Assembly: GCA_020354025.1 (NCBI GenBank)
Contig: CP070638.1
Span: 517,523 to 581,522 of the forward strand
From: Fidelibacterota bacterium
GTDB lineage: Bacteria > Fidelibacterota > Marinisomatia > SCGC-AAA003-L08 > TS1B11
Length of the DNA: 64,000 nucleotides
Direction of reading: 5' to 3'
The translations under genes were made by a program, and so were the position numbers. The notes beneath the pieces were generated by a model. The model had not been told where the DNA came from, ran no database searches, and saw nothing but the letters and a program-made list of their open reading frames with translations. Below, one piece after another: positions 34,439 through 43,378 of this stretch. How positions within the stretch are numbered: position 1 is the first letter of the stretch; each line of letters begins with the position of its first letter.

Positions 34439-35248
34439 ATGAAAACAATCGTAATTACCGGCAGCACGCGGGGCATCGGGTATGGGCTGGCGGATGCCTT
34501 GCTGGAGCTGGGGTGCCAGGTGGTCGTGAGCGGGCGAACGCCTGAGGGAATAGAGCGTGCGATAAGACGACTGTCCGAAGGGCGGGGCCAAGAGCACCTT
34601 CTGAGTCTGACCTGCGACGTGACCGATATCGACCAGGTGCAGGCCCTGTGGGATAGCTCCCTGAGCCATTTCGGGAAGGTGGACATCTGGATCAACAACG
34701 CCGGGCTGGGGCATTTTCCCAGGGACTGGTGGCAGATGCCGCCGGAGGAGATACGGTCGGTGGTGGAGGCCAATGTCATCGGTGCCATGTATGGTGCACG
34801 GGTAGCCCTGGCGGGCATGCGCAAGCAGGGCTTCGGTGCGCTCTACAACATGGAAGGGATGGGCAGCGACGGGCGGAAAGTGGCGGGGATGGCCCTCTAC
34901 GGCAGCACCAAATCCGCACTGGGATATCTAACCGACTCCCTGGCCAAGGAAGTCAAAGGTTCGGCGATTATCGTCGGGGCGCTGCGGCCCGGGATGGTGG
35001 CCACTGACCTAGTGACCAAGCCCTATGAAGGCCGGCCGGAAGAGTGGGCCAAGGTGAAGGGCATCTTCAACATCCTGTCCGAGCGGGTGGAGACGGTTAC
35101 GCCCTGGCTGGCCGACAAAGTCATGGCCAATCGGAAAAACGGCATACGGATCACGTGGCTTACCAACAGGAAGCTAATGTGGCGGTTCCTTACCGCGCCC
35201 GTTAGGAAGAGGGATGTCTTCGGGGATATCACTACGACGACAAATTAA
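34439..35248 (+). CDS. Short-chain dehydrogenase/reductase
   Basis: A 269-residue SDR enzyme. TGSTRGIGYGLADALLELG is the NAD(P)-binding site, INNAGLG the NAG motif, and YGSTKSA the YxxxK catalytic pair; the usual catalytic Ser before it appears as NMEGMGSDG, with Met-Glu-Gly in place of the common SS. The C-terminal third is longer than average and basic. It uses NADPH more likely than NAD given Arg after the glycine motif. It is the last plus-strand gene before the convergent housekeeping cluster. Substrate unknown. Confidence 0.85.
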   Translation: MKTIVITGSTRGIGYGLADALLELGCQVVVSGRTPEGIERAIRRLSEGRGQEHLLSLTCDVTDIDQVQALWDSSLSHFGKVDIWINNAGLGHFPRDWWQMPPEEIRSVVEANVIGAMYGARVALAGMRKQGFGALYNMEGMGSDGRKVAGMALYGSTKSALGYLTDSLAKEVKGSAIIVGALRPGMVATDLVTKPYEGRPEEWAKVKGIFNILSERVETVTPWLADKVMANRKNGIRITWLTNRKLMWRFLTAPVRKRDVFGDITTTTN

Positions 35249-35365
35249 AGGAACAGGATAGCCAGCAGTTTCCAGTGCTGGTGATGAAGCGTGGGGGTGG
35301 TGAAGGCTGAGAGCTATTCATTGGCAGGATCGTGGAACCGGTGTGGGAAGAGGGGTGGCCGTAAA

Positions 35366-36217
35366 TCAGTTACCGGACACGGCCTGACAGATCACTAACT
35401 GGCTTTCAGCGAACCGGCGCCTTAATTCAGCTTCCGGTGGTGGTTCTTCAAACAGGCCGTAAACCGCGCTCCCGCTGCCTGACAAGCTTGCATAAGCGGC
35501 TCCCGTTGCAAGCAATCCTTCCATAATCTCTGCCAGCTGCCCGTGGCGGGGGAAGACCATCTCCTCGAAGTCGTTGGTGAATGCGTCCCAGGGAATGGGC
35601 TCCCGGGCGATCAGCTCGTCAAGGGCGGGTGGTGGCGGGAAGCTCCGCCTGGAGGCGAACTGCCCGTAGGCCCAGGCGGTGTCCACGCCGAAGGGCGGGA
35701 TCACCAAGACGACGGTATAGGGCAGCATGCGCTCCAGGGGCGTGAGCAGCTCGCCGATGCCCTCACCCAGCTGCAGACCGCCGCGGATAAAGAAGGGCAC
35801 GTCGGCGCCCAGCTCCACGGCCAGTTCTTCCATCTCAGGGACCGTCATCCCGGTATGCCAGAGTTCGTTCAGCCCCTTCAAGACCGCCGCCGCGTCGCTG
35901 GAGCCGCCGCCAAGGCCGGCTCCTGGCGGGATGCGCTTGACCAGCTGGATGTGGACCCCCTTGGCAGCACCTGTCTTCTCCTGGAACAGGCGGGCGACCT
36001 GCACGCAGAGATTGTTGTCGTCGGTGGGAACCCCGCCAGCGGCGGGACCGGTGACTTCAAGTGTTACTTTAGGATCGGGCTGATCGGTGAGGGTTACTTC
36101 GTCGCCGAAGTCGAGCTCCTGGAAGAGGGTGTGGAGCAGGTGGAGGCCATCCTCCCGGCGGCCTACTATGCGCAGCCCGAGGTTGATCTTGGCGTTGGCG
36201 GTGAGGGAAAGCGGCAC
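35366..36217 (-). CDS. ispE: 4-diphosphocytidyl-2-C-methyl-D-erythritol kinase
   Basis: A 283-residue GHMP kinase of the MEP isoprenoid pathway. AKINLGLRIVGRREDGLH is the N-terminal signature and PPGAGLGGGSSDAA the ATP-binding loop; ATGAAYASLSGSGSAVYGLF is the third GHMP motif. It phosphorylates CDP-ME at the 2-hydroxyl. It is the last gene of a minus-strand operon that also carries ispF and ispD, so three MEP steps are together. Confidence 0.95.
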   Translation of the reverse strand: MPLSLTANAKINLGLRIVGRREDGLHLLHTLFQELDFGDEVTLTDQPDPKVTLEVTGPAAGGVPTDDNNLCVQVARLFQEKTGAAKGVHIQLVKRIPPGAGLGGGSSDAAAVLKGLNELWHTGMTVPEMEELAVELGADVPFFIRGGLQLGEGIGELLTPLERMLPYTVVLVIPPFGVDTAWAYGQFASRRSFPPPPALDELIAREPIPWDAFTNDFEEMVFPRHGQLAEIMEGLLATGAAYASLSGSGSAVYGLFEEPPPEAELRRRFAESQLVICQAVSGN

Positions 36218-36227
36218 GGGCGCGGGC

Positions 36228-37670
36228 TCAGGCGGCGGCCAGGGCCGCCCTAATCCGCTCGCGGCACTTCTCCAGGCCGAAGGTCTCGACGATGGTTATC
36301 ATGTCCGGTCCAACGACCCGCCCGGCGATGGCGGCGCGGATGGGATGCCACAGCTCCCGGCCTTTCAGGCCGAAATCCTCGCCGATGGCCTTGACGGTTG
36401 ACATGAACCACTCGCCGCTAAGGTCTGTCGAAGGCCCGGCCCTTGACGGGTCGGTGGATTCATCCAGCTTGGCCAGCAGCATTGACAGGATGCCGGCGGC
36501 CTCGGCACCGGTGAGGGCCTCGCGGGCGTCGTCGTCATAGACCACCGGGTCTTCGAAGAAGAAAGCCAGCAGGTCAGGGACATCGGACAGCAGGCTGACC
36601 TTGGTGTGCACGGCGGCGGCCATGGCCTCGGTGACGTCCCACTGCGTGTCGAAATAGGGCTGGATGGCTTCCCGGAATTCGGGCAGGCTCAGCCGCCGGA
36701 TGTGCTGGCCGTTGATCCAATGCAGCTTTTCGGTGTCGAAGATAGCCCCGCTTTTCTGGACCCGCTCCAGGCTGAAGGCCTGAACGAGCTCCTCAACGCC
36801 GAAGATGTCCTGGTCGCTCTGGTCGTGCCAGCCCATCAAGGCAATAAAATTGATCAGCGCCCCGGGCAGTATGCCTTGAGTCCGGTACTCCTCCACCGCC
36901 ACGGTGCCCTGGCGCTTGGAGAGCTTGGAGCGGTCCTTGTTGAGCAGGAGGGGGAGGTGGGCGAACCGGGGCGGTTCCCAGCCGAAGGCCTGGTAGAGCA
37001 GCAGGTGTTTGGGCATGCTGGGCAGCCACTCCTCGCCGCGGATCACGTGGCTTACCTGCATCAAGTGGTCGTCGACCACGTTGGCCAGGTGGTAGGTGGG
37101 GAAGCCGTCGCCCTTAAGCAGGACCTGATCGTCCACCGTTTCCAAGTCGAAGGCCACCTTCCTGCGGACGATATCCTCGAACACTATCCGGCCGGACTCG
37201 GGGACGGCTAGCCGTATTATGCTGGTTTCGTCGGCGGCCCGGGCCTCCGCGTCGCCCGGGGGCAGGTTCCGGCAGTGGCGGTCGTAGCGGGAGGCGACAC
37301 CCATCTTGCGCTGCCGATCCCGGAGCTGCTCCAGGCGCTCGGGGGTACAGAAGCAGCGGTAGGCGTGGCCGTCGTCGAGGAGCTGCTGCACGTGGCGGTG
37401 GTAGATCTCAAGCCGCTCCGACTGGACATACGGGCCCAGCTTGCCGCCGGCTTGAGGGCCTTCGTCAACATCGAGGCCGGCCCATTCCAGCGCTTCCAGA
37501 AGATTCTCCAAGGCCCCTTCCTTGCGGCGGGACTGGTCGGTGTCCTCGATCCGCAGGATAAAGCTGCCGCCCTGCTGCCGGGCGAACAGCCAGTTGTAAA
37601 GGGCGGTGCGCAGGCCACCTACGTGCAGGAAGCCGGTGGGGCTGGGGGCGAAACGGACGCGGGTGCTCAT
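36228..37670 (-). CDS. gltX: Glutamyl-tRNA synthetase
   Basis: A 480-residue class I synthetase. RFAPSPTGFLHVGGLRTALY carries the HIGH-type motif and SKLSKRQGTV the KMSKS-type motif. The Zn-site region reads YRCFCTPERLEQLR. It charges tRNA-Glu (possibly tRNA-Gln also, if an amidotransferase route is used; glnS is not in view). Its start overlaps the ispF stop by four bases, so it sits within the MEP operon. Confidence 0.96.
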   Translation of the reverse strand: MSTRVRFAPSPTGFLHVGGLRTALYNWLFARQQGGSFILRIEDTDQSRRKEGALENLLEALEWAGLDVDEGPQAGGKLGPYVQSERLEIYHRHVQQLLDDGHAYRCFCTPERLEQLRDRQRKMGVASRYDRHCRNLPPGDAEARAADETSIIRLAVPESGRIVFEDIVRRKVAFDLETVDDQVLLKGDGFPTYHLANVVDDHLMQVSHVIRGEEWLPSMPKHLLLYQAFGWEPPRFAHLPLLLNKDRSKLSKRQGTVAVEEYRTQGILPGALINFIALMGWHDQSDQDIFGVEELVQAFSLERVQKSGAIFDTEKLHWINGQHIRRLSLPEFREAIQPYFDTQWDVTEAMAAAVHTKVSLLSDVPDLLAFFFEDPVVYDDDAREALTGAEAAGILSMLLAKLDESTDPSRAGPSTDLSGEWFMSTVKAIGEDFGLKGRELWHPIRAAIAGRVVGPDMITIVETFGLEKCRERIRAALAAA

Positions 37671-38149
37671 TTTTTCACCATTGTTACCGTTGCCACGGCC
37701 AGCGCCGCGATTCCCTCGCCCCGGCCGGTGAAGCCCAGGTGGTCGGTGGTGGTGGCCTTGATACTCACCCGGCCGGTTTCGACCTCCAGCACTTCGGCGA
37801 CGTTGCGGCGCATTTCGGTAATATAGGGTGCGATGGCCGGTTCCTGGAGGATCACGGTGCAGTCCACGTTGCTGATCCGGCCGTCTGCCTCCGTTACGAT
37901 TTCCCGGGCCCGCTGCAGGAAGACCCGGCTGTCGGCATCCTTCCAGCGGGGATCGGACGAGGGGAAATGCGCGCCGATATCCCCTGCGGCGACGGCGCCC
38001 AGCAGGGCATCCACTACGGCGTGGATCACCACGTCGCCGTCGCTGTGGCCGCTGATAGATTTCTTGCAGGGAATGTTGACACCGCCGAGGGTGATCCTAC
38101 TGCCCGCCACGAAGCCGTGGACGTCAAGGCCGAGGCCGGTCTTAATCAT
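37667..38149 (-). CDS. ispF: 2-C-methyl-D-erythritol 2,4-cyclodiphosphate synthase
   Basis: A 160-residue trimeric Zn enzyme. GLGLDVHGFV holds the metal-binding Asp-x-His, and SGHSDGDVVIHAVVDALLGA is the family signature. It cyclises CDP-ME-2-phosphate to MEcPP, releasing CMP. It overlaps ispD by eight bases, which fits the frequent IspDF fusion or pairing in other bacteria. Confidence 0.96.
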   Translation of the reverse strand: MIKTGLGLDVHGFVAGSRITLGGVNIPCKKSISGHSDGDVVIHAVVDALLGAVAAGDIGAHFPSSDPRWKDADSRVFLQRAREIVTEADGRISNVDCTVILQEPAIAPYITEMRRNVAEVLEVETGRVSIKATTTDHLGFTGRGEGIAALAVATVTMVKK

Positions 38150-38870
38150 TCTGCATTCTCCATTCCAGGTAGCGCCAGTCTTCGGGGGTGGTCACCTTGA
38201 TGTTGCCGGGCGAGCCTTCCACAACGGCGATGCGCCCGCCGACGGCCTCCACCAGAGTGGCCTCATCGGTACCCGCCAGGCCGGTATCCTCAGCCTGCCG
38301 CAGGGCCCGGCGCAGGATATCGGCCCGGAAAGCCTGGGGCGTCTGGGCGCGCCAGACGGACGTCCGGGGGATAGTGTGGCTGATCGTCCCGCTATGCTTA
38401 TCAGAGGTAGTGGGCACCGCCTCCACCTCCTTCAAGGTGTCACTGGCGGGGATGGCCACAATGGCGCCGTCGAAATCGCGGCAGAGGGCCACCGTCTCGC
38501 CGATCCAGCGGGGCTCAAAGAGGGGGCGTACCGCGTCGTGGACTACTATCACCTGGATATCAGGTGGCAAGGCTTCCAGGCCGGCGGCCGCCGAGGCCTG
38601 GCGGACAGCCCCACCCGCCACCAGGAGCAGTTCAACGCCAGCGGGCGCCAAGGGTAGCAACTGCTCCCCGATGCCGTCCAGGTCCTCCTCGGGTACGGCC
38701 ACCACTACCAGTGAGACGACATTGGCTGACCATACCCGCTCCAGGGTATGCACCAGCAGGGGTCTCCCTGCCAGCAGCCGGAACTGCTTCCTGGTCTCGC
38801 CGGGAAAGCGGGTGCCGGTTCCCGCCGCTGGGATGATAGCCGCAACCGGGAGATGATCAGGATTCGTCAT
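38142..38870 (-). CDS. ispD: 2-C-methyl-D-erythritol 4-phosphate cytidylyltransferase
   Basis: A 242-residue nucleotidyltransferase. AAIIPAAGTGTRFPGETRKQ is the CTP-binding loop with the Gly-rich motif and Lys; VIVVHDAVRPLF is the conserved central block and VWRAQTPQAFRADIL the C-terminal one. It makes CDP-ME from MEP and CTP. Position in the operon is between queA and ispF. Confidence 0.95.
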   Translation of the reverse strand: MTNPDHLPVAAIIPAAGTGTRFPGETRKQFRLLAGRPLLVHTLERVWSANVVSLVVVAVPEEDLDGIGEQLLPLAPAGVELLLVAGGAVRQASAAAGLEALPPDIQVIVVHDAVRPLFEPRWIGETVALCRDFDGAIVAIPASDTLKEVEAVPTTSDKHSGTISHTIPRTSVWRAQTPQAFRADILRRALRQAEDTGLAGTDEATLVEAVGGRIAVVEGSPGNIKVTTPEDWRYLEWRMQND

Positions 38871-38896
38871 GTCAGGGCGCCGGACTCATGTAAATG

Positions 38897-39955
38897 CTAT
38901 AAAATGAGCATGGCGTCGCCATAGCTATAGAACCGGTATTCCTCACGGACGGCTTGCCGGTAGGCCCGGAACAGGAACTGACGACCCATAAAGGCCGATA
39001 CCATCATGATCAGGGTGGATCTGGGCAGATGGAAGTTCGTCAGCATGGCATCGACGATTTTGAACTCGTAGGGGGGATAGATGAACAGGTCGGTCCACCC
39101 CTCCCCGCTGGTTATCTGATGCCCCCGGGCAGCGAGGGTTTCCAGGGTCCGGGCGGTAGAGGTGCCCACGGCCACTACCCGCTGTCCCCCGGCCAGGGCC
39201 CGGTTAACGGCCTCCGCGCTCTCCTCACTCACGCTATAATACTCGGCGTCCATGTGGTGCCGGGTCACGTCCTCCACCTGCACCGGGCGGAAGGTACCCA
39301 GCCCGATGTGCAGGGTGATATAGACGAGCTGCACTCCCTTTGCACGCAGCTGGTCCAGCAGTGCCTCGGTGAAATGCAGGCCGGCCGTGGGTGCGGCCAC
39401 GGCTCCCCGGTGGCGGGCATAGACCGTCTGGTAGGCGCTTCGGTCCTGCGGTTCGGGTTCCCGGCGGATATAGGGCGGCAGCGGGGACCGGCCATGCTGC
39501 TCAAGAAAGTCGTGGAGGGAGTGGTTCGAAAGTTGAAAGTGAACGACCCGTCCCCCGGAAGCGGTTGAATCCATTACCCGACAGTGAGCTTCCCCGTTGA
39601 AAAGCAGCCGGTCACCCACGCGCACCTTGCGCCCGGGCCTGACCAGCACCTCCCAGCGGTCGTTCTCAAGCTCCTGTAGCAGCAGCACCTCGATTCTCGC
39701 CGAGGTCCCCTCCCTAGTAGCGTAGAGGCGGGCGGGGAACACGCGGGTGTCATTCAGGACGAGGACGTCACCCTCATTAAGGAATCCGGAGAGCTCGTAG
39801 AAACGGTGGCCGCCGATAACTTCGGCGGCCCGATCCAGGACCATGAGGCGGCAGTGGTCGCGTTCCTCGGGGGGGAACTGGGCGATGAGGTGTTCGGGGA
39901 CCTCCAGGTCGAAGTCCGACAGGCGGGGAGTCTCTTCGATGGCGGTGGTGTCCAT
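38897..39955 (-). CDS. queA: tRNA preQ1(34) S-adenosylmethionine ribosyltransferase-isomerase
   Basis: A 352-residue enzyme of queuosine biosynthesis that transfers the ribosyl part of SAM to preQ1 in tRNA. Landmarks are FDLEVPEHLIAQFP, VLVLNDTRVFPARLY, AAPTAGLHFTEALLDQL, TLHIGLGTFRPV and the C-terminal FHLPRSTLIMMVSAF. It lies 14 bases from ruvB, as in many genomes where queA follows ruvB. Confidence 0.96.
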   Translation of the reverse strand: MDTTAIEETPRLSDFDLEVPEHLIAQFPPEERDHCRLMVLDRAAEVIGGHRFYELSGFLNEGDVLVLNDTRVFPARLYATREGTSARIEVLLLQELENDRWEVLVRPGRKVRVGDRLLFNGEAHCRVMDSTASGGRVVHFQLSNHSLHDFLEQHGRSPLPPYIRREPEPQDRSAYQTVYARHRGAVAAPTAGLHFTEALLDQLRAKGVQLVYITLHIGLGTFRPVQVEDVTRHHMDAEYYSVSEESAEAVNRALAGGQRVVAVGTSTARTLETLAARGHQITSGEGWTDLFIYPPYEFKIVDAMLTNFHLPRSTLIMMVSAFMGRQFLFRAYRQAVREEYRFYSYGDAMLIL

Positions 39956-39969
39956 GGGGGAGCCGCGGG

Positions 39970-40998
39970 TCAGAACAAGTGCTCTTGCTGCTCCTTGTCG
40001 GCTGGCGGCTTCAAGTCGAGGTAGTCATATACCTTCTCCAGGGCGACGCGGCCCCGGGGGGTCCGCTGCAGGAAGCCTTCCTTGATCAGGAAGGGTTCGT
40101 AGACCTCCTCGATGGTGCGGGGGGATTCGTGCAGGGCGACCGACAGGGTCTCAATGCCGACCGGCCCCCCGTGATAGTTCTTTACCAGGGTGGTGAGAAT
40201 ACGGCGGTCCATTTCGTCCAGCCCGATCTCGTCGATGCCCAGCCGCTGGAGGGCGTTGCGGGCCATCTCCAGGTTCAGGTGGCCGGTGCCGTCCACCTCG
40301 GCGAAGTCGCGGGCGCGGCGGAGGATGCGGTTGGCCAGCCGGGGCGTGCCCCGTGAGCGCCGGGCGATCTCCTCGGCGGCGTCCTGGTCCAAGGCGATCT
40401 GCAGCAGCTCCGCCGACCGTACGATCACCTGCCGGAGCTCCTCGGCGGAGTAGAAATCGAGGCGCAGGATGACGCCGAACCGGTCCCGTAGGGGCGAGGT
40501 GAGGTTGCCCAGGCGGGTGGTGGCGCCGATGAGGGTGAAGGGGGCCAGAGCCAGCTGGATCGAGCGGGAGTTGGGGCCCTTGTCCAAGAGGATGTCGATG
40601 CGGTAGTCCTCCATAGCGGCGTAGAGGTATTCCTCGACCGTGTTGTTGATGCGGTGAATCTCATCGACGAAAAAGACGTCCCTTTCGGCGAGGTTGGTGA
40701 GGATGCCGGCCAGGTCGGCGGGGCGTTCCAGCACCGGCCCGGAGGAGGGCTTGATACTGACGCTCAGCTCGCGGGCGATGATGTAGGCCAGGGTGGTCTT
40801 GCCGAGGCCGGGGGGGCCGAACAGGAGCACGTGATCGAGGTTCTCGCTGCGCCGCCGGGCCGATTCGATATAGACCTTGAGATTGGCCACCGTCCCCTCC
40901 TGCCCGATAAACTCCTCCAGCCGGGACGGGCGCAGTGATTTTTCGGCTACAATGTCTTCTTCAGTGGGCTGGGGCGTGGTGAGTTTGGACTCGATCAT
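39970..40998 (-). CDS. ruvB: Holliday junction branch migration helicase RuvB
   Basis: A 342-residue AAA+ motor. LRPSRLEEFIGQEGTVANLK is the N-terminal signature, LLFGPPGLGKTTLAYI Walker A, VFFVDEIHRI Walker B and LIGATTRLGNLTSPLRDRFG sensor/arginine-finger region. A winged-helix C-terminus closes it. With RuvA it drives branch migration; ruvA and ruvC are not in this window. It is the first gene of the ruvB-queA-ispD-ispF-gltX-ispE run. Confidence 0.97.
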   Translation of the reverse strand: MIESKLTTPQPTEEDIVAEKSLRPSRLEEFIGQEGTVANLKVYIESARRRSENLDHVLLFGPPGLGKTTLAYIIARELSVSIKPSSGPVLERPADLAGILTNLAERDVFFVDEIHRINNTVEEYLYAAMEDYRIDILLDKGPNSRSIQLALAPFTLIGATTRLGNLTSPLRDRFGVILRLDFYSAEELRQVIVRSAELLQIALDQDAAEEIARRSRGTPRLANRILRRARDFAEVDGTGHLNLEMARNALQRLGIDEIGLDEMDRRILTTLVKNYHGGPVGIETLSVALHESPRTIEEVYEPFLIKEGFLQRTPRGRVALEKVYDYLDLKPPADKEQQEHLF

Positions 40999-41058
40999 CT
41001 ATGAAAAAGTTAAGCCGAGCCGCTGTCATAAACAAAGGGGGAAGTCCGGGGGCGTTAT

Positions 41059-41086
41059 CGATTGACGATTGTCGATTGAAGATTGG
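41059..41086 (+). repeat. Heptamer tandem repeat CGATTGN x4
   Basis: CGATTG recurs at 41059, 41066 and 41073 with a fourth variant AGATTG at 41080, a seven-base period. It lies in the 280-base gap between ruvB and the vWA-like gene, which otherwise shows no gene or clear terminator. Confidence 0.75.
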
Positions 41087-41278
41087 AGAATGCAGCTAGT
41101 AATAGAGAAAATCCATGAAGGGATTCATATTTTTCGGCCAGTTGGATCACCCGACTGAACCCGTGGGTGAATGGGCTAAACTGAATAGAGGCCAGAATGA
41201 GAAAAAGGGGCTGGAAGGAGGTGTTCGATCAATACGGGCAGAGGATCCGGTAGGGGGGGGTTTACCTCACGGACCGCC

Positions 41279-43378
41279 CTAGATAAGTCCGGCGATACGG
41301 CGCAGAATCCATTCCGAGCCCAGCAGCAGGACCAACGCTATCCATAAGTAGCGGAACTGCCACAGGGAGAGGTAATATTCCCGGGTGACCGTCCTGGCGG
41401 TGTAGGCCAGTCCCGAGATCAGCTGCTCGACGCCCTGCAGGCCGGTATATTCGCCGCCAGTGGACTGAGCCAGCCGCTCCAGGCCGTAGCGATTCTGGGC
41501 CAGGGATTCCAGCTCCACGCGCCCGACCTGGACCTGAAATCCCGGGCGAGTGGCCTCCTCACTCGTGCCGGTCTCATCGTAAATCCTAAAACGATAGGAG
41601 CCTGCTTCCCCCGGCCAGAACTCGCCCTCGTATTCACCCGTTTCGAAGTTATAATTCAGGGTCGTCGTAGCGGAACTTTCGGGGCCCTGGATCTCAACCG
41701 TCAGAATGGTCTGGAGCAGCTTTGTCCCGGCCCGGTCCCGCATGATTCCCCGGAGGAGCACTTTTTCACCCAGATGGTACTGGCGGCGGTCGGGTTGAAT
41801 TACGTAAGGTGAAAAGCCCTCCGGTTCCAGCTCCCATTCCACGAGGGCCTGAAGGACGTCCCCCAGATAATCTTTCCAGGCGGTGCGGTTGAGCTTGAGA
41901 TTGGTGGCGGCCAGGGCCGGAAGCAGCAGGACGCCGCGCTTGACCCCGTCCGTTTCCCCGTAACTGACGACCAGCCGGTCCTGGTCGTCGGATATGAGGG
42001 CTTTCATGCCCCTGTTAGCCCGGGATTCAAGGACATGGACCAACTGAGCGGGCGGGAAATCAACGCTGTAGCGTCCCGGCGCCATGCGGGAGAGCGTTTT
42101 CAACTCCGGCTGGGGCACCGGTGTGAGCCTGGACAGGGAACCCTGATCCTCATCTTCCACCACCACCTGCAATCCCAGCGAACGCATCGTACGGACAAAT
42201 TCGCGGTTGCGATTGTCCGGTCCTTCAACCACGAGGACGGGTGTTTTATCGCGGCGCAATTTGGCCAGGAGCCGGTCCGTGTAGCCTTCCGGCAGCGTAG
42301 TGGTGGGATAATTGTCCAGGACAACCAGGTCCTGAGGTGTGGACCAGAAAAGGGACTCATCTCCCCGCCATACACTGCGCAGGAAGACAAGGTGGTTGAC
42401 AGCGGTATGCTGAGTCCGTTCAATCACCTGACTGATCAACGGCGTGTTGGCTGATAGGGCACCGGTAAGGAGGGTGATTCTCCGGCGGCCGGGCAGCACG
42501 TCGATCCGGAACTCCCGCCGGTTATTGTCAATGTTGGCCTCTTCGGGAAGCACCATCAGCTCCACCCGGAAGCGGGGGGCGTCCAGCCTGCCCACCACCG
42601 ACGTTTCGAAAGAGCGGATATATTCCTGGGAGGTGATCACAATCTGCTCTGAGTGGATCAATTGGTCCTCATGAAAGACGAGGAGACGGCTACGCTTATC
42701 AGCGGCATTTTTTCCCCGCACCACGACGCGTATCGTGCTCTGCTCCTGGTCGAGCAGTGAAAGGGGATAGTGAACTTCAAGAATGCTCAGGTCGAGGCCG
42801 GCAGCGGTGTCCCCAACCCCGAAGGTGAAAATCGGCATTCTGGGGGAACTGGCGATAGCACTAGGGTCCATGCCCGACGTAGCCACTCCATCGGAGAACA
42901 GAAACGCCGCCTGCAGGTCACCGGTCTGGCAAATCTCTTCCAGGAGACTGAAGTCCGTCAGGCGTTCGTCGGGCAGATACTCGAAGCGCAGGTCGGTCTT
43001 GGGGACCAGCTTCTCACCGAAGGTCAGGATGACAGGCTGATAGTTGTGCTCGTCGGCCCATTCGACGATGGATGCAGCCCCGGAGAAAACCGTGGATGCC
43101 GAAGCCTCGGGGTGGTTTGCCATACTGAGAGAGTTATCCAAGAAAATGCCAATGCGGGGGGGCATCAGGACCTTTCGCGCCCACTCGATCCGGGGATCAA
43201 AGAGGAGGAGCAGGATCACCACCAGCAGCAAGGCTCTCAGGGCGATAATCCACCCCCGGAAGGTCCCGGGCAATGACCGCATCCAGAGTCGGTAGGTGAT
43301 CAGAAGGGCTGAGAGGATCAACACTGCCACCGGCACCAGGCCCCAGTGCAGCGCCGATTGCAGCTCAACCCTGGGCAT
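41279..43378 (-). CDS. Large membrane protein with von Willebrand A-like domain
   Basis: A 699-residue protein with two N-terminal transmembrane helices (about 13-30 and 43-62) and a last one at the C-terminus (about 676-694). In between is a vWA-like domain whose metal site reads FLDNSLSMAN (Asp-x-Ser-x-Ser), then strand-rich regions and a Rossmann-like part (DLVVLDNYPTTTLPEGY) similar to the glutamine-amidotransferase-like fold of BatA-neighbour proteins. It overlaps tsaD by 14 bases. Related genes are common in FCB bacteria; the function is not established. Likely an inner-membrane scaffold with a periplasmic vWA domain. Confidence 0.7.
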   Translation of the reverse strand: MPRVELQSALHWGLVPVAVLILSALLITYRLWMRSLPGTFRGWIIALRALLLVVILLLLFDPRIEWARKVLMPPRIGIFLDNSLSMANHPEASASTVFSGAASIVEWADEHNYQPVILTFGEKLVPKTDLRFEYLPDERLTDFSLLEEICQTGDLQAAFLFSDGVATSGMDPSAIASSPRMPIFTFGVGDTAAGLDLSILEVHYPLSLLDQEQSTIRVVVRGKNAADKRSRLLVFHEDQLIHSEQIVITSQEYIRSFETSVVGRLDAPRFRVELMVLPEEANIDNNRREFRIDVLPGRRRITLLTGALSANTPLISQVIERTQHTAVNHLVFLRSVWRGDESLFWSTPQDLVVLDNYPTTTLPEGYTDRLLAKLRRDKTPVLVVEGPDNRNREFVRTMRSLGLQVVVEDEDQGSLSRLTPVPQPELKTLSRMAPGRYSVDFPPAQLVHVLESRANRGMKALISDDQDRLVVSYGETDGVKRGVLLLPALAATNLKLNRTAWKDYLGDVLQALVEWELEPEGFSPYVIQPDRRQYHLGEKVLLRGIMRDRAGTKLLQTILTVEIQGPESSATTTLNYNFETGEYEGEFWPGEAGSYRFRIYDETGTSEEATRPGFQVQVGRVELESLAQNRYGLERLAQSTGGEYTGLQGVEQLISGLAYTARTVTREYYLSLWQFRYLWIALVLLLGSEWILRRIAGLI

